NCBI RefSeq assembly: GCF_000376565.1 | Contig: NZ_BARG01000018.1 | Coordinates: 248,001 to 312,000, forward strand | Source: Streptomyces hokutonensis | Lineage (GTDB): Bacteria > Actinomycetota > Actinomycetes > Streptomycetales > Streptomycetaceae | Reading direction: 5' to 3' | DNA length: 64,000 nucleotides | Notes under the pieces: model-generated | Database searches by the model: none | What the model saw: the letters and a program-made list of their open reading frames with translations, nothing else | Told to the model about the DNA's origin: nothing | Part shown: positions 17,528 to 26,644 of the stretch, in pieces | How the letters are laid out: each line of letters begins with the position of its first letter | How positions within the stretch are numbered: the first letter of the stretch is position 1 | Position numbers and translations under genes: made by a program

Positions 17528-18802
17528 ATGCGGCGTGGCATAGCGGCCACCGCTCTGGTGGCGTCCCTCGCCCTCGCGGCGACGGCCTGCGGCGGCAGTG
17601 ACAGTGACAGCGGCAAGGCGGACGGGCCGGTCACCATCACCTGGTGGGACACCTCCAACGCCACCAATGAGGCACCCACGTACAAGGCCCTGGTCGCCAA
17701 GTTCGAGGCCGCCAACAAGAACATCAAGGTCAAGTACGTCAACGTGCCCTTCGACCAGGCGCAGAACAAGTTCGACACCGCCGCCGGCTCCAAGGGCGCC
17801 CCGGACGTGCTGCGTTCCGAGGTCGGCTGGACCCCCGCCTTCGCGAAGAAGGGCTACTTCCTGCCGCTCGACGGCACCGAAGCCCTCGCCGACCAGGCCA
17901 AGTTCAAGCCGAACCTGATCACCCAGGCCCAGTACGACGGCAAGACGTACGGCGTGCCGCTGGTCACCGACACCCTCGCCCTCGTCTACAACAAGGCGAT
18001 CTTCAAGAAGGCCGGCATCACCCAACCGCCCACCACCTGGGACGAGTTGAAGGCAGACGCCTCCAAGATCGACGCCAAGGAGAAGGTGTACGGCTACTGG
18101 GGCTCGACCCAGGCCTACTACGCGCAGACCTTCCTCTACGGCGAGGGCACCGACACCGTCGACGCCGCCGCCAAGAAGATCACCGTGAACTCCGCCGCCG
18201 CGCAGAAGGCCTACGGCACCTGGCTCAGCCTCTTCACCGGCCAGGGCCTGCACGACGCCGACACCACCGCCGACGCCTACGCCCACATCCAGGACGCGTT
18301 CGTCAACGGCCAGGTCGCCTCGATCATCCAGGGCCCCTGGGAGATCACGAACTTCTACAAGGGCTCGGCCTTCAAGGACAAGTCCAACCTCGGCATCGCC
18401 CAGATCCCGGCCGGCTCCACCGGCAAGTCCGGCGCCCCGACCGGCGGTCACAACCTCTCGGTCTACGCGGGATCGGACTCCGCGCACCAGAAGGCGTCCC
18501 TGAAGTTCCTCAACTTCATGACCTCCGCCGCCTCCCAGTCGACGATCGCGCTGAAGAACTCGACGCTGCCGACCCGCGACGACGCCTACACCGCCGCCGT
18601 CAAGGCCGACCCGGGCATCGCCGGCTTCCAGAGCGTCCTGAGCGCCGCCCAGCCGCGCCCGGCGCTCGCCGAGTACAGCTCGCTGTGGGGTCCGCTGGAC
18701 ACCGAGCTGCCCAAGATCGCCGGCGGCAAGGAGTCCCTCACCAAGGGCCTGAGCAACGCCGAACTCGCGATCCAGAAGCTGGTCCCGGACTTCAGCAAGT
18801 AG
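17528..18802 (+). CDS. malE: Maltose/maltodextrin-binding lipoprotein
   Basis: The protein has 424 residues. It has a lipoprotein signal with lipobox LAATAC, acylated Cys21, and a family-1 extracellular solute-binding fold (TITWWDTSNATNEAPTYKAL at the start of the mature part, then SEVGWTPAFAKKGYFLPLDG and NGQVASIIQGPWEITNF). It captures maltose and maltodextrins outside the membrane and delivers them to MalF-MalG. It is the first gene of malEFG, with a long 5' region carrying MalR sites. A stable hairpin follows the stop, which may keep MalE levels above those of the permeases. Confidence 0.93.
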   Translation: MRRGIAATALVASLALAATACGGSDSDSGKADGPVTITWWDTSNATNEAPTYKALVAKFEAANKNIKVKYVNVPFDQAQNKFDTAAGSKGAPDVLRSEVGWTPAFAKKGYFLPLDGTEALADQAKFKPNLITQAQYDGKTYGVPLVTDTLALVYNKAIFKKAGITQPPTTWDELKADASKIDAKEKVYGYWGSTQAYYAQTFLYGEGTDTVDAAAKKITVNSAAAQKAYGTWLSLFTGQGLHDADTTADAYAHIQDAFVNGQVASIIQGPWEITNFYKGSAFKDKSNLGIAQIPAGSTGKSGAPTGGHNLSVYAGSDSAHQKASLKFLNFMTSAASQSTIALKNSTLPTRDDAYTAAVKADPGIAGFQSVLSAAQPRPALAEYSSLWGPLDTELPKIAGGKESLTKGLSNAELAIQKLVPDFSK

Positions 18803-18809
18803 TCCTGGT

Positions 18810-18857
18810 GGCCGCCGGATCCCCAAGCAGCAGCCTGGGGGGAGGGATCCGGCGGCC
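18810..18857 (+). terminator. Long hairpin between malE and malF
   Basis: Perfect 14-bp arms (GGCCGCCGGATCCC / GGGATCCGGCGGCC) flank a 20-nt loop, eight bases after the malE stop. No T-run follows and malF-malG lack another obvious promoter, so it probably acts as an attenuator or mRNA-stabilising element giving excess binding protein. Confidence 0.8.
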
Positions 18858-18911
18858 CCCGGCCTGCGCACCGGCCCAACTCCTGACCTTCCAGAAGGTG
18901 TCGAACGAACC

Positions 18912-19916
18912 ATGACAGTCGCCATCGACCGCGCGACCGGCAAGCGCCACGGTGACCGCGCACCCCGACCCGGACCCCGCGGGCGCCTCAAGTCCGCCTA
19001 CCAGAAGCACTGGTACGCGTACGCGATGATCATCCCCGTGGTCGTCGTGCTCGGCGTCCTCGTGCTCTACCCCCTGGTGTACGGCCTCTACCTGACGCTC
19101 ACCGACGCCAACAGCCTCAACACCGCGCGCACGATCGGCGTCAACCACATCGACGCCACCTACAAGTTCATCGGGCTCGACAACTACAAGGACATCCTGT
19201 TCGGCCCGACGTCCTACGACCGCTTCTGGTCCCACTTCATCTGGACGATCGTCTGGACCGCGGTCTGCGTCACCCTGCACTACACGATCGGCCTCGCGCT
19301 CGCCCTGCTGCTCAACCAGAAGCTGCGCGGACGCACCCTGTACCGGCTGATCCTGATCCTGCCGTGGGCCGTCCCGACCTTCGTCACGGTGTTCGGCTGG
19401 CGTTTCATGCTCGCCGACGGCGGCATCATCAACACCGCCCTGCACACCCTGCACCTGCCCCAACCCGACTGGCTGGAAAGCACGTTCTGGCAGCGGACCG
19501 CCGCGATCATGGTCAACACCTGGTGCGGTGTGCCCTTCATGATGGTCTCGATGCTCGGCGGACTGCAGTCCATCGACGCCTCGCTCTACGAGGCCGCCGA
19601 GATGGACGGAGCGGGCCCCTGGCAGCGCTTCCGCTACGTCACCCTCCCGGGCCTCAGGTCGGTCAGCTCCACCGTCGTACTCCTCGGCGTCATCTGGACG
19701 TTCAACCAGTTCGCCGTCATCTTCCTGCTGTTCGGCAACACGGCCCCCGACGCCTCGATCCTCGTCACCTGGTCGTACTACCTCGGCTTCGGCCAACAGC
19801 CGCGTGACTTCGCCCAGTCGGCCGCCTACGGCATCCTGCTGCTGGCCATCCTGATCGTCTTCACCTCCTTCTACCGCCGCTGGCTGAACCGCAACGACCA
19901 GCAGCTCGCGATCTGA
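18912..19916 (+). CDS. malF: Maltose ABC transporter permease MalF
   Basis: The 334-residue inner-membrane protein has about six transmembrane segments and the EAA loop YEAAEMDGAGPWQRFRYVTL that contacts the ATPase. It lies downstream of malE after a 109-bp spacer with the hairpin and 13 bp before malG. No ATPase gene is in the window. In Streptomyces the shared ATPase MsiK, encoded elsewhere, usually powers this importer. Confidence 0.92.
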   Translation: MTVAIDRATGKRHGDRAPRPGPRGRLKSAYQKHWYAYAMIIPVVVVLGVLVLYPLVYGLYLTLTDANSLNTARTIGVNHIDATYKFIGLDNYKDILFGPTSYDRFWSHFIWTIVWTAVCVTLHYTIGLALALLLNQKLRGRTLYRLILILPWAVPTFVTVFGWRFMLADGGIINTALHTLHLPQPDWLESTFWQRTAAIMVNTWCGVPFMMVSMLGGLQSIDASLYEAAEMDGAGPWQRFRYVTLPGLRSVSSTVVLLGVIWTFNQFAVIFLLFGNTAPDASILVTWSYYLGFGQQPRDFAQSAAYGILLLAILIVFTSFYRRWLNRNDQQLAI

Positions 19917-19929
19917 GGCAGGAGTCCCC

Positions 19930-20796
19930 ATGAGCACCACGACCACACCCCAACGGACGCGCCGCCGCGGCGAGTTGGGCCGCGCCGGCTCTCTCGCCTC
20001 GCACGGCATCCTGATCGTCGCGAGCCTGATCGCCCTCTTCCCGATCGCCTGGCTGGTCTTCCTCTCTCTCGGCCCGGACTCGGACGACTACCTCCACCCG
20101 GCCGGCATCTGGAAGAAGATGACGCTCGGCAACTACTCGTTCGTGCTCCAGCACACCGAGTTCTTCGACTGGTTGAAGAGCTCGCTGATCGTCTCGCTCG
20201 GCACCACGGTCATCGGCGTGACCATCGCGGCCAGCACCGGCTACGCCGTCTCGCGCATGCGCTTCCCCGGCTACCGGAAGTTCATGTGGGTGCTACTGGT
20301 CACCCAGATGTTCCCGATAGCGGTACTTATTGTGCCGATGTACCAGATTCTGGCGGATCTGCAGCTCATCGACAGCTACCTTGGTCTCATCCTCGTCTAC
20401 TGCTCGACGGCGGTGCCGTATTGCGCCTGGCTGCTCAAGGGTTACTTCGACACGATCCCGTTCGAGATCGACGAGGCCGGACGCGTCGACGGGCTGAACC
20501 CCTTCGGCACGTTCGCGCGGCTGATCCTGCCGCTCGCCAAGCCGGGTCTGGCGGTCGCCGCGTTCTACAGCTTCCTCACGGCGTTCGGCGAAGTCGCCTT
20601 CGCCTCGACGTTCATGCTGTCCGACACGAAGTACACGTTCGCGGTCGGTCTCCAGACCTTTGTCAGCGAGCACGATGCGCAGCGGAACCTGATGGCTGCG
20701 ACGGCTGTGCTGATCGCGATACCGGTGGCTGCGTTCTTCTATCTCGTGCAGAAGAACTTGGTCACTGGGCTTACTGCGGGTGGCACGAAGGGCTGA
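19930..20796 (+). CDS. malG: Maltose ABC transporter permease MalG
   Basis: The 288-residue protein has about six transmembrane segments and the EAA loop FEIDEAGRVDGLNPFGTFAR. Its start follows the malF stop by 13 bp with AGGCAGGAG between, so the two are cotranslated as the permease pair of the importer. Confidence 0.92.
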   Translation: MSTTTTPQRTRRRGELGRAGSLASHGILIVASLIALFPIAWLVFLSLGPDSDDYLHPAGIWKKMTLGNYSFVLQHTEFFDWLKSSLIVSLGTTVIGVTIAASTGYAVSRMRFPGYRKFMWVLLVTQMFPIAVLIVPMYQILADLQLIDSYLGLILVYCSTAVPYCAWLLKGYFDTIPFEIDEAGRVDGLNPFGTFARLILPLAKPGLAVAAFYSFLTAFGEVAFASTFMLSDTKYTFAVGLQTFVSEHDAQRNLMAATAVLIAIPVAAFFYLVQKNLVTGLTAGGTKG

Positions 20797-20830
20797 CGAC
20801 GGGTTCGCTTTTGACTGCTGCGCCGTCGTG

Positions 20831-20885
20831 GCTGGTCGCGCAGTTCCCCGCGCCCCTTTTGGGGGGCGTGCCCCCCCAAACCCCC
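20831..20885. repeat. Dispersed Streptomyces intergenic repeat, copy 2, with hairpin
   Basis: The first 27 bp match 13011-13037 with one difference. It continues directly into a G-run/C-run hairpin (TTTGGGGGGC / GCCCCCCCAAA), which could terminate malEFG before aglA. Confidence 0.75.
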
Positions 20886-20971
20886 CTATCCCGGGGCGGC
20901 CGTTGTGTCTATCCGACCCCGCTGACACTTCGGCCGCCTCGCCTCAACTTCTCTTACGTACCAAGGACGCC

Positions 20972-22639
20972 ATGACCCAGCAGCACTCGGCCATCGCCCC
21001 GGCACCGAAGAACCCCGCCCAAGCCAAGCGTGGCGACTGGTGGAGAGACGCGGTGATCTACCAGGTCTATCCGCGCAGCTTCGCCGACAGCAACGGTGAC
21101 GGCATGGGCGACCTGGAGGGCGTACGCTCCCGGCTCCCGTATCTGCGTGACCTCGGTGTCGACGCCGTCTGGCTCAGCCCATTCTACGCCTCGCCGCAGG
21201 CGGACGCGGGCTACGACGTCGCCGACTACCGTGCCGTGGACCCGATGTTCGGCAATCTGCTCGACGCCGACGCGCTGATCCGTGACGCCCATGGTCTCGG
21301 TCTGCGTGTCATCGTCGACCTCGTTCCCAACCACTCCTCCGATCAACACGAGTGGTTCAAGCGGGCGTTGCGGGAAGGGCCCGGCTCGCCGCTGCGGGAG
21401 CGCTATCACTTCCGTCCCGGAAAGGGCGAGCACGGTGAACTCCCGCCCAACGACTGGGAGTCCATCTTCGGCGGCCCGGCCTGGACCCAAGTCGAGGACG
21501 GGGAGTGGTACTTGCACCTCTTCGCCCCCGAGCAGCCCGACTTCAACTGGGAACACCCGGCGGTGGGCGACGAGTTCAGGTCCGTGCTCCGGTTCTGGCT
21601 GGACATCGGCGTCGACGGTTTCCGGATCGACGTCGCTCACGGGCTGGTGAAGGCGGAGGGGCTGCCCGACCTCGGCTCGCACGACCAGGTCAAGCTGCTG
21701 GGCAACGATGTCATGCCGTTCTTCGACCAGGACGGCGTGCACGACATCTACCGTCAGTGGCGCCTGGTCCTCGACGAGTACGCGGGCGAGCGCATCTTCG
21801 TCGCCGAGGCGTGGACCCCGACCGTGGAGCGGACGGCCAACTACGTCCGCCCGGACGAGCTCCACCAGGCCTTCAACTTCCAGTACCTGGCGACGGATTG
21901 GGACGCGGCGGAACTCCGTACCGTCATCGACCGGACGCTGGAGGCCATGCGTCCCGTCGGTGCCCCCGCCACCTGGGTTCTCTCCAACCACGACGTCACC
22001 CGGCACGCCACCCGCTTCGCCAACCCGCCCGGCCTCGGTACCCAGATCCGCACCGCCGGGGACCGGGAACTCGGCCTGCGCCGGGCCCGCGCGGCGACGC
22101 TGCTGATGCTGGCGCTGCCCGGCTCGGCGTACATCTACCAGGGCGAGGAACTCGGCCTGCCGGACGTCGTCGACCTGTCGGACGAAGTGCGCCAGGATCC
22201 CGCCTACTTCAGGGGCGCGGGCCAGGACGGCTTCCGCGACGGGTGCCGGGTGCCGATCCCGTGGACGCGCACCGGATCGTCGTACGGCTTCGGGAACGGC
22301 GGGAGTTGGCTGCCGCAGCCGGACGGCTGGGGCGAGTTGAGCATCGAGGCGCAGACGGGGACGGCCGGCTCGACGCTCGAGCTGTACCGGGCCGCGCTCG
22401 CCGCCCGCCGTACTCAGCCCGATCTCGGCGCGGGCGACTCGGTGGAGTGGCTGCGGGCGCCCGAGGGTGTACTCGCCTTCCGGCGGGGGGAGTTCGTGTG
22501 TGTCGCGAACACGAGCGGGGAGTCGGTGACGACCTCGGCGTACGGCCGGCTGCTGCTCGCGAGCGGTGAGGTGGCCGAGGCGGACGGCGAGGCGAAGCTG
22601 CCCGCCGACACGACGGTCTGGTGGACCACCACCCCGTAG
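20972..22639 (+). CDS. aglA: Alpha-glucosidase (GH13)
   Basis: The 555-residue cytoplasmic enzyme has no signal peptide. The GH13 conserved regions are visible in order: IVDLVPNHSSDQHEW (region I), GVDGFRIDVAHGL (nucleophile Asp), RIFVAEAWTP (acid/base Glu) and LSNHDVTRHATR (third Asp). It starts WWRDAVIYQVYPRSFADSNGDG, typical of oligo-1,6-/alpha-1,4-glucosidases, and would split imported maltodextrins to glucose. AAGGA precedes the ATG at 20972; the longer upstream frame runs through the intergenic repeat and is not coding. Its position after malEFG matches the S. coelicolor locus. Confidence 0.9.
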   Translation: MTQQHSAIAPAPKNPAQAKRGDWWRDAVIYQVYPRSFADSNGDGMGDLEGVRSRLPYLRDLGVDAVWLSPFYASPQADAGYDVADYRAVDPMFGNLLDADALIRDAHGLGLRVIVDLVPNHSSDQHEWFKRALREGPGSPLRERYHFRPGKGEHGELPPNDWESIFGGPAWTQVEDGEWYLHLFAPEQPDFNWEHPAVGDEFRSVLRFWLDIGVDGFRIDVAHGLVKAEGLPDLGSHDQVKLLGNDVMPFFDQDGVHDIYRQWRLVLDEYAGERIFVAEAWTPTVERTANYVRPDELHQAFNFQYLATDWDAAELRTVIDRTLEAMRPVGAPATWVLSNHDVTRHATRFANPPGLGTQIRTAGDRELGLRRARAATLLMLALPGSAYIYQGEELGLPDVVDLSDEVRQDPAYFRGAGQDGFRDGCRVPIPWTRTGSSYGFGNGGSWLPQPDGWGELSIEAQTGTAGSTLELYRAALAARRTQPDLGAGDSVEWLRAPEGVLAFRRGEFVCVANTSGESVTTSAYGRLLLASGEVAEADGEAKLPADTTVWWTTTP

Positions 22640-22650
22640 CGCGGAAGTTC

Positions 22651-22659
22651 TTGCAGCAA
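22651..22659. promoter_or_regulatory. Putative MalR operator before the first amylase
   Basis: The palindrome TTGCAGCAA, within GTTCTTGCAGCAACTTC, is identical to the malE-proximal site. It lies 12 bp after the aglA stop and 117 bp before the amylase start. Degenerate CAGCAAG/GCAAGG half-sites follow at 22713 and 22733. Confidence 0.75.
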
Positions 22660-22667
22660 CTTCACAC

Positions 22668-22698
22668 GGCCCGCTGCCCTTTTGGGTGGCGGGCCTTT
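22668..22698 (+). terminator. Terminator after aglA
   Basis: A 7-bp stem GGCCCGC/GCGGGCC (22668-22674 and 22689-22695) contains an inner CCCTTTTGGG helix and is followed by TTTAA. Confidence 0.75.
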
Positions 22699-22775
22699 AA
22701 CATCTGGCCACCGCAAGGTTTCCACGGGATTTCAGCAAGAACATTCAAGAGCCTTCAACGGAGAAGGAACCCCAC

Positions 22776-24152
22776 ATGGCCAGCAGCAGATCACTTGCAG
22801 GAGCCTTCGCCCTCGCCGCCGCGACGGCGGTCCTGGTGCCCGGTACCGCGCACGCCTCCCCGCCCGGCACCAAGGACGTCACCGCCGTCCTCTTCGAGTG
22901 GAACTTCGCCTCCGTCGCCAAGGAGTGCACCAACACCCTCGGCCCGGCCGGCTACGGCTACGTGCAGGTCTCCCCGCCCGCCGAGCACATACAGGGCTCG
23001 CAGTGGTGGACGTCGTACCAGCCGGTGAGTTACAAGATCGCCGGGCGGCTCGGTGACGCGACGGCCTTCAAGAACATGATCAGCACCTGCCACGCGGCGG
23101 GCGTGAAGGTCGTCGTCGACACCGTCATCAACCACATGTCGGCGGGCAGCGGCACCGGCACCGGCGGCTCGTCGTACACGAAGTACAACTACCCGGGCCT
23201 GTACTCCTCGTACGACATGGACGACTGCACGGCGACGGTCAGCGACTACACCAACCGCGCCAACGTCCAGAACTGCGAACTCGTCGGCCTGGCCGACCTG
23301 GACACCGGCGAGGAGTACGTCCGCGCCACCATCGCCGGCTACATGAACAGCCTCCTCGGCTACGGCGCCGACGGCTTCCGCATCGACGCGGCCAAGCACA
23401 TCCCGGCGACCGACCTCGCGAACATCAAGTCCCGGCTGACCAACCCCTCCGTGTACTGGAAGCAGGAGGTCATCTACGGCGCCGGCGAGGCCGTCCAGCC
23501 CACCGAGTACACCGGCAACGGGGACGTCCAGGAGTTCCGCTACGCCTACGACCTCAAGCGGGTCTTCAACAACGAGAACCTGGCCTACCTGAAGAACTAC
23601 GGCGAGGGCTGGGGCTACATGAGCAGCTCGGTCGCCGGTGTCTTCGTCGACAACCACGACACCGAGCGCAACGGCTCGACCCTGAACTACAAGGACGGCG
23701 CCAACTACACGCTGGCCAACGTCTTCATGCTCGCCTACCCCTACGGCGCCCCGGACATCAACTCCGGCTACGAGTGGTCGGACGCGGACGCCGGACCGCC
23801 CAACAACGGTGCGGTGACGGCCTGTTGGCAGGACGGCTGGAAGTGCCAGCACGCCTGGCCGGAGATCAAGTCCATGGTCGCCTTCCGCAACGCCACCAGC
23901 GGCCAGTCCCTCACCAACTGGTGGGACGACGGCAACGACGCGATCGGCTTCGGGCGCGGCAGCAAGGGCTACGTGGCCATCAACCACGAGTCGTACTCCC
24001 TGACCCAGACCTACCAGACGTCACTGGCCGCGGGCACGTACTGCAACGTCCAGAACAACACGTCGGTGACCGTGAACTCCAGCGGGCAGTTCACCGCCAC
24101 CCTGGGCTCCAACACGGCGCTGGCGATCTACGCCGGGAAGTCGACCTGCTGA
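22776..24152 (+). CDS. Secreted alpha-amylase (GH13)
   Basis: The protein has 458 residues. The signal peptide (about 1-28, ending GTAHAS) is followed directly by the catalytic (beta/alpha)8 barrel and the C-terminal beta domain. Catalytic regions are [11 protein letters not shown] (I), [13 protein letters not shown] (nucleophile Asp), QEVIYG (Glu) and [11 protein letters not shown] (third Asp). There is no starch-binding module. This is the classical Streptomyces alpha-amylase type, cutting internal alpha-1,4 bonds. GGAGAAGGA lies before the ATG. A MalR-type palindrome sits upstream. Its 3' end overlaps the end of the convergent XRE gene by 25 bp. Confidence 0.93.
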   Translation: MASSRSLAGAFALAAATAVLVPGTAHASPPGTKDVTAVLFEWNFASVAKECTNTLGPAGYGYVQVSPPAEHIQGSQWWTSYQPVSYKIAGRLGDATAFKNMISTCHAAGVKVVVDTVINHMSAGSGTGTGGSSYTKYNYPGLYSSYDMDDCTATVSDYTNRANVQNCELVGLADLDTGEEYVRATIAGYMNSLLGYGADGFRIDAAKHIPATDLANIKSRLTNPSVYWKQEVIYGAGEAVQPTEYTGNGDVQEFRYAYDLKRVFNNENLAYLKNYGEGWGYMSSSVAGVFVDNHDTERNGSTLNYKDGANYTLANVFMLAYPYGAPDINSGYEWSDADAGPPNNGAVTACWQDGWKCQHAWPEIKSMVAFRNATSGQSLTNWWDDGNDAIGFGRGSKGYVAINHESYSLTQTYQTSLAAGTYCNVQNNTSVTVNSSGQFTATLGSNTALAIYAGKSTC

Positions 24153-24991
24153 TCCATCCGCTGCGTCCCGATGACGGCCAGCAGGCGCAACGCCTCCTCC
24201 GACGGTGAGCCCGGGGTGGCGGTGTAGATCACGACCTGCTGGTCCCGGTCGGTGATGTCGAGGGCGTCGCAGTTGACGGTGACCGGACCCACCACCGGGT
24301 GCTGGAAGGTCTTGGTCAGGGTGGGCTCGGCGGACACGTCGTGCGACTCCCACAGCCGGCGGAACTCCTCGCTCCCGGCGAGGAGTTCGGCCACCAGACC
24401 GGTCACCGCCGGCGAGTCGGGATAGCGGGCGGCGACGGCTCGCAGCCGCTGCGCCGAGAGCCGGGCGAAGGCGTCGACGTCCGACACCCCGTACAGCCTG
24501 CTGCCTTCCGGGCGCGGGGTGAGGAAGGCGCGGCGCACCAGGTTGCGGTCGCGCGGGGGCAGGGCGGAGAAGTCCTCCATGAGGGCGGCGGCGAGATCGT
24601 TCCAGGCCAGTACCTCGAAGGTCGCGGACGTCACGAAGGCCGCGGCCTGCGGCAGCCGGCGCAGCAGGTCGAGGAGGCTCTGCCGCACCTCGCGCGAGGG
24701 CCCCGGCGGCGGTCCGGGCGGAGCCCCGGCAAGGTGATGGAGATGCCCGCGCTCGGCGTCCGACAGCCGCAGCGCCCGCGCGAGACCGCCCAGCACCTCC
24801 CGCGACGGACGCGGCCCCCGGGCCTGTTCGAGCCGCGTGTAGTACTCCGTCGAGATGAACGCCAGCTGCGCCACCTCCTCGCGCCGCAGCCCGGGGGTAC
24901 GGCGCCGCGGGCCGCGCGGCAGCCCCACCTCGGCGGGGGAGATCCGCTCGCGCCTGCTGCGCAGGAACGCTGCGAGTTCTTGCTTGTCCAC
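24128..24991 (-). CDS. XRE-family regulator with MmyB-like ligand domain
   Basis: The protein has 287 residues. The N-terminal HTH is recognisable as [20 protein letters not shown] followed by TRLEQARG, and the C-terminal two-thirds match the MmyB-like sensor domain ([41 protein letters not shown]). Family members are linked to fatty-acid binding and often regulate a neighbouring oxidoreductase. It is divergent from an SDR gene 86 bp away, with a 27-bp dyad between them that is a good operator candidate. It is convergent with and overlaps the amylase gene by 25 bp. Confidence 0.88.
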   Translation of the reverse strand: MDKQELAAFLRSRRERISPAEVGLPRGPRRRTPGLRREEVAQLAFISTEYYTRLEQARGPRPSREVLGGLARALRLSDAERGHLHHLAGAPPGPPPGPSREVRQSLLDLLRRLPQAAAFVTSATFEVLAWNDLAAALMEDFSALPPRDRNLVRRAFLTPRPEGSRLYGVSDVDAFARLSAQRLRAVAARYPDSPAVTGLVAELLAGSEEFRRLWESHDVSAEPTLTKTFQHPVVGPVTVNCDALDITDRDQQVVIYTATPGSPSEEALRLLAVIGTQRMDQQVDFPA

Positions 24992-25020
24992 GTCACCAGT
25001 GTGCGCCGGGCGCGGGGACC

Positions 25021-25047
25021 CATCCAGGTACCGCCGGTGCCTGGATG
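25021..25047. promoter_or_regulatory. 27-bp dyad between XRE regulator and SDR gene
   Basis: Arms CATCCAGGTACC and GGTGCCTGGATG pair with one mismatch around a 3-bp centre. It sits midway between the divergent start codons (24991 and 25078), as expected for an operator of the XRE regulator. A related GGTACCAGG half-site lies at 25060-25068. Confidence 0.75.
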
Positions 25048-25077
25048 AGCCGCCGGGCCGGTACCAGGCTCGTAGCC

Positions 25078-25860
25078 ATGACGAACACAGTGACGACCTA
25101 CCAGGGCCTTCTCACCGACAAGGTCGCCTTCATCAGCGGCGCCGGCCGCGGCATCGGTGCCGCCGCCGCCCGGCTCTTCGCCCGCGAGGGCGCCCGGGTC
25201 CTGTTGGCGGCCCGCACCGAGGACCAGCTCAAGGCGGTCACCGAGGAGATCCGCGCGGCGGGCGGCACCGCGGACTACGTGGTCTGCGACCTGGCCGACG
25301 CGGAGAGTATCCGCGCCGCCGTCGACCGCACCGTGGAGCTCTACGGCCGCCTCGACATCGCCTTCAACAACGGCGCGATCGGCCAGCAGCCCGGCCCCGT
25401 GGACGAACTCCCCGAGCCGGACTTCGACCACATCACCGACGTGAACCTCAAGGGCGTCTGGCTGGCCATGAACGCGGAGGTCAAGGCCATCCGCGCCACC
25501 GCCTCCGGCGGCGCCATCGTCAACAACTCTTCCATCGGCAGCCTCCGGGCCAACCCCGTCCTGCCCGTCTACGGTGCCCTGAAGCGGGCCGTCAACAGCC
25601 TCACCCAGTCCGCCGCCGTCACCTACGGCCCCGAGGGCATCCGCGTCAACGCCGTCGCCCCCGGCGGCACGCTCACCGAGATGGTCCGCGACTGGGACGC
25701 GGCCACCCCCGGCGTCATCGACCGTATGAAGACCATGACCCCGCTCGGCCGTACGGCCGCCCCCGAAGAGATCGCCGAAGCCGCCGCCTGGCTCCTCAGC
25801 GACCGGGCGTCCTTCGTGTCGGGCGCGATCCTGCAGGTGGACGGGGGAGCGGGCGCGTGA
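25078..25860 (+). CDS. SDR-family oxidoreductase
   Basis: The 260-residue classical short-chain dehydrogenase/reductase has the NAD(P)-binding motif GAGRGIG near residue 20, NNGAIG (NNAG equivalent), catalytic Ser in NNSSIGS and the YGALK pair (YxxxK). The substrate is unknown. I used the ATG at 25078 because it begins just before the cofactor motif at the family-typical distance and the upstream extension would cover the operator dyad. It is probably controlled by the divergent XRE protein. Confidence 0.88.
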   Translation: MTNTVTTYQGLLTDKVAFISGAGRGIGAAAARLFAREGARVLLAARTEDQLKAVTEEIRAAGGTADYVVCDLADAESIRAAVDRTVELYGRLDIAFNNGAIGQQPGPVDELPEPDFDHITDVNLKGVWLAMNAEVKAIRATASGGAIVNNSSIGSLRANPVLPVYGALKRAVNSLTQSAAVTYGPEGIRVNAVAPGGTLTEMVRDWDAATPGVIDRMKTMTPLGRTAAPEEIAEAAAWLLSDRASFVSGAILQVDGGAGA

Positions 25861-25914
25861 CAGAGGCCGCCATCGGTGGTGAAGCTCCCGGTGGCGGCCC
25901 GACCTGCCGTGAGG

Positions 25915-26508
25915 TCACGGAGTGACGTCGATGTGCCTGGCCAGCGCGGTCACGGAGAGGTCGCCGTGGTCGACCCACTGCGGGAAGGCCAGCGTCTTGT
26001 GCTGGGTGGCGCCGGGCGGGGTGATCTCCAGGAAGGAGGCGCGGACCGCGCCCGAGGTGCCGGTGTTGGCGTGGGTCCAGGCGACCACGGCCTCGGCGCT
26101 CTGGCCGTCCTTGAGGACGAGGGTCTTCTTCCCGGGGTTGTGCGCGTACCAGGTGTTGCCCCAGTGGGTGTGCGCCGTGAGCTTCTTGTGCGCGGAGTTC
26201 TCCAGGCCGAGGCCGGGGTAGCCGCGCAGCGCGCAGGTCCTGCCGCTCAGGTTGCGCAGCGTGATCACGACACCCTGGTGGTTCATGCCACCGGCGAGCC
26301 CGCGGCCGAAGCCGGCCTTGAGCGCGGCGGCGGAGCAGGTCGGAGTCGCCCTCGTGGTGGTCGCGGCATTGGCGGTGGTCGCCCAGGCCGCCAGCCCCAG
26401 CCCGGCGACGGCGGCCAGACCGATCACCGTACGCCCGAAGCGACGCTCGGCACGGTGCCGGGGCTTGGCGGGGCCGGCCTGCCCGGTGGTGTTCTGCTGC
26501 TCGTTCAC
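25915..26508 (-). CDS. Exported DUF4232-domain protein
   Basis: The protein has 197 residues. It has a basic N-terminus, a signal segment (about 27-48, VIGLAAVAGLGLAAWATTANA) and a C-terminal DUF4232 domain with two Cys (CSAAAL and TCALRGYPGLGL), the usual disulfide positions of this actinobacterial secreted family. There are no catalytic motifs and the function is unknown. It stands alone between the SDR gene (convergent) and the CBM20 amylase. Confidence 0.8.
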   Translation of the reverse strand: MNEQQNTTGQAGPAKPRHRAERRFGRTVIGLAAVAGLGLAAWATTANAATTTRATPTCSAAALKAGFGRGLAGGMNHQGVVITLRNLSGRTCALRGYPGLGLENSAHKKLTAHTHWGNTWYAHNPGKKTLVLKDGQSAEAVVAWTHANTGTSGAVRASFLEITPPGATQHKTLAFPQWVDHGDLSVTALARHIDVTP

Positions 26509-26644
26509 GATGATCGTGCTCCCACTCCTGCTCCGCGACGCGGGCCGCTGTGTGCGCCCCGCGCCCTCCTTTGGTGTCGTGCACTGAGTCCGATGCGCGC
26601 CACCGCGGATTTGTTCGGAGAAATGAGCGGGAGTTCGAGAAGGG

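Noticed and set aside
20780..20971. N-terminal extension of the alpha-glucosidase frame
   Set aside because: It overlaps the end of malG and runs through the dispersed repeat and hairpin; AAGGA precedes the ATG at 20972.
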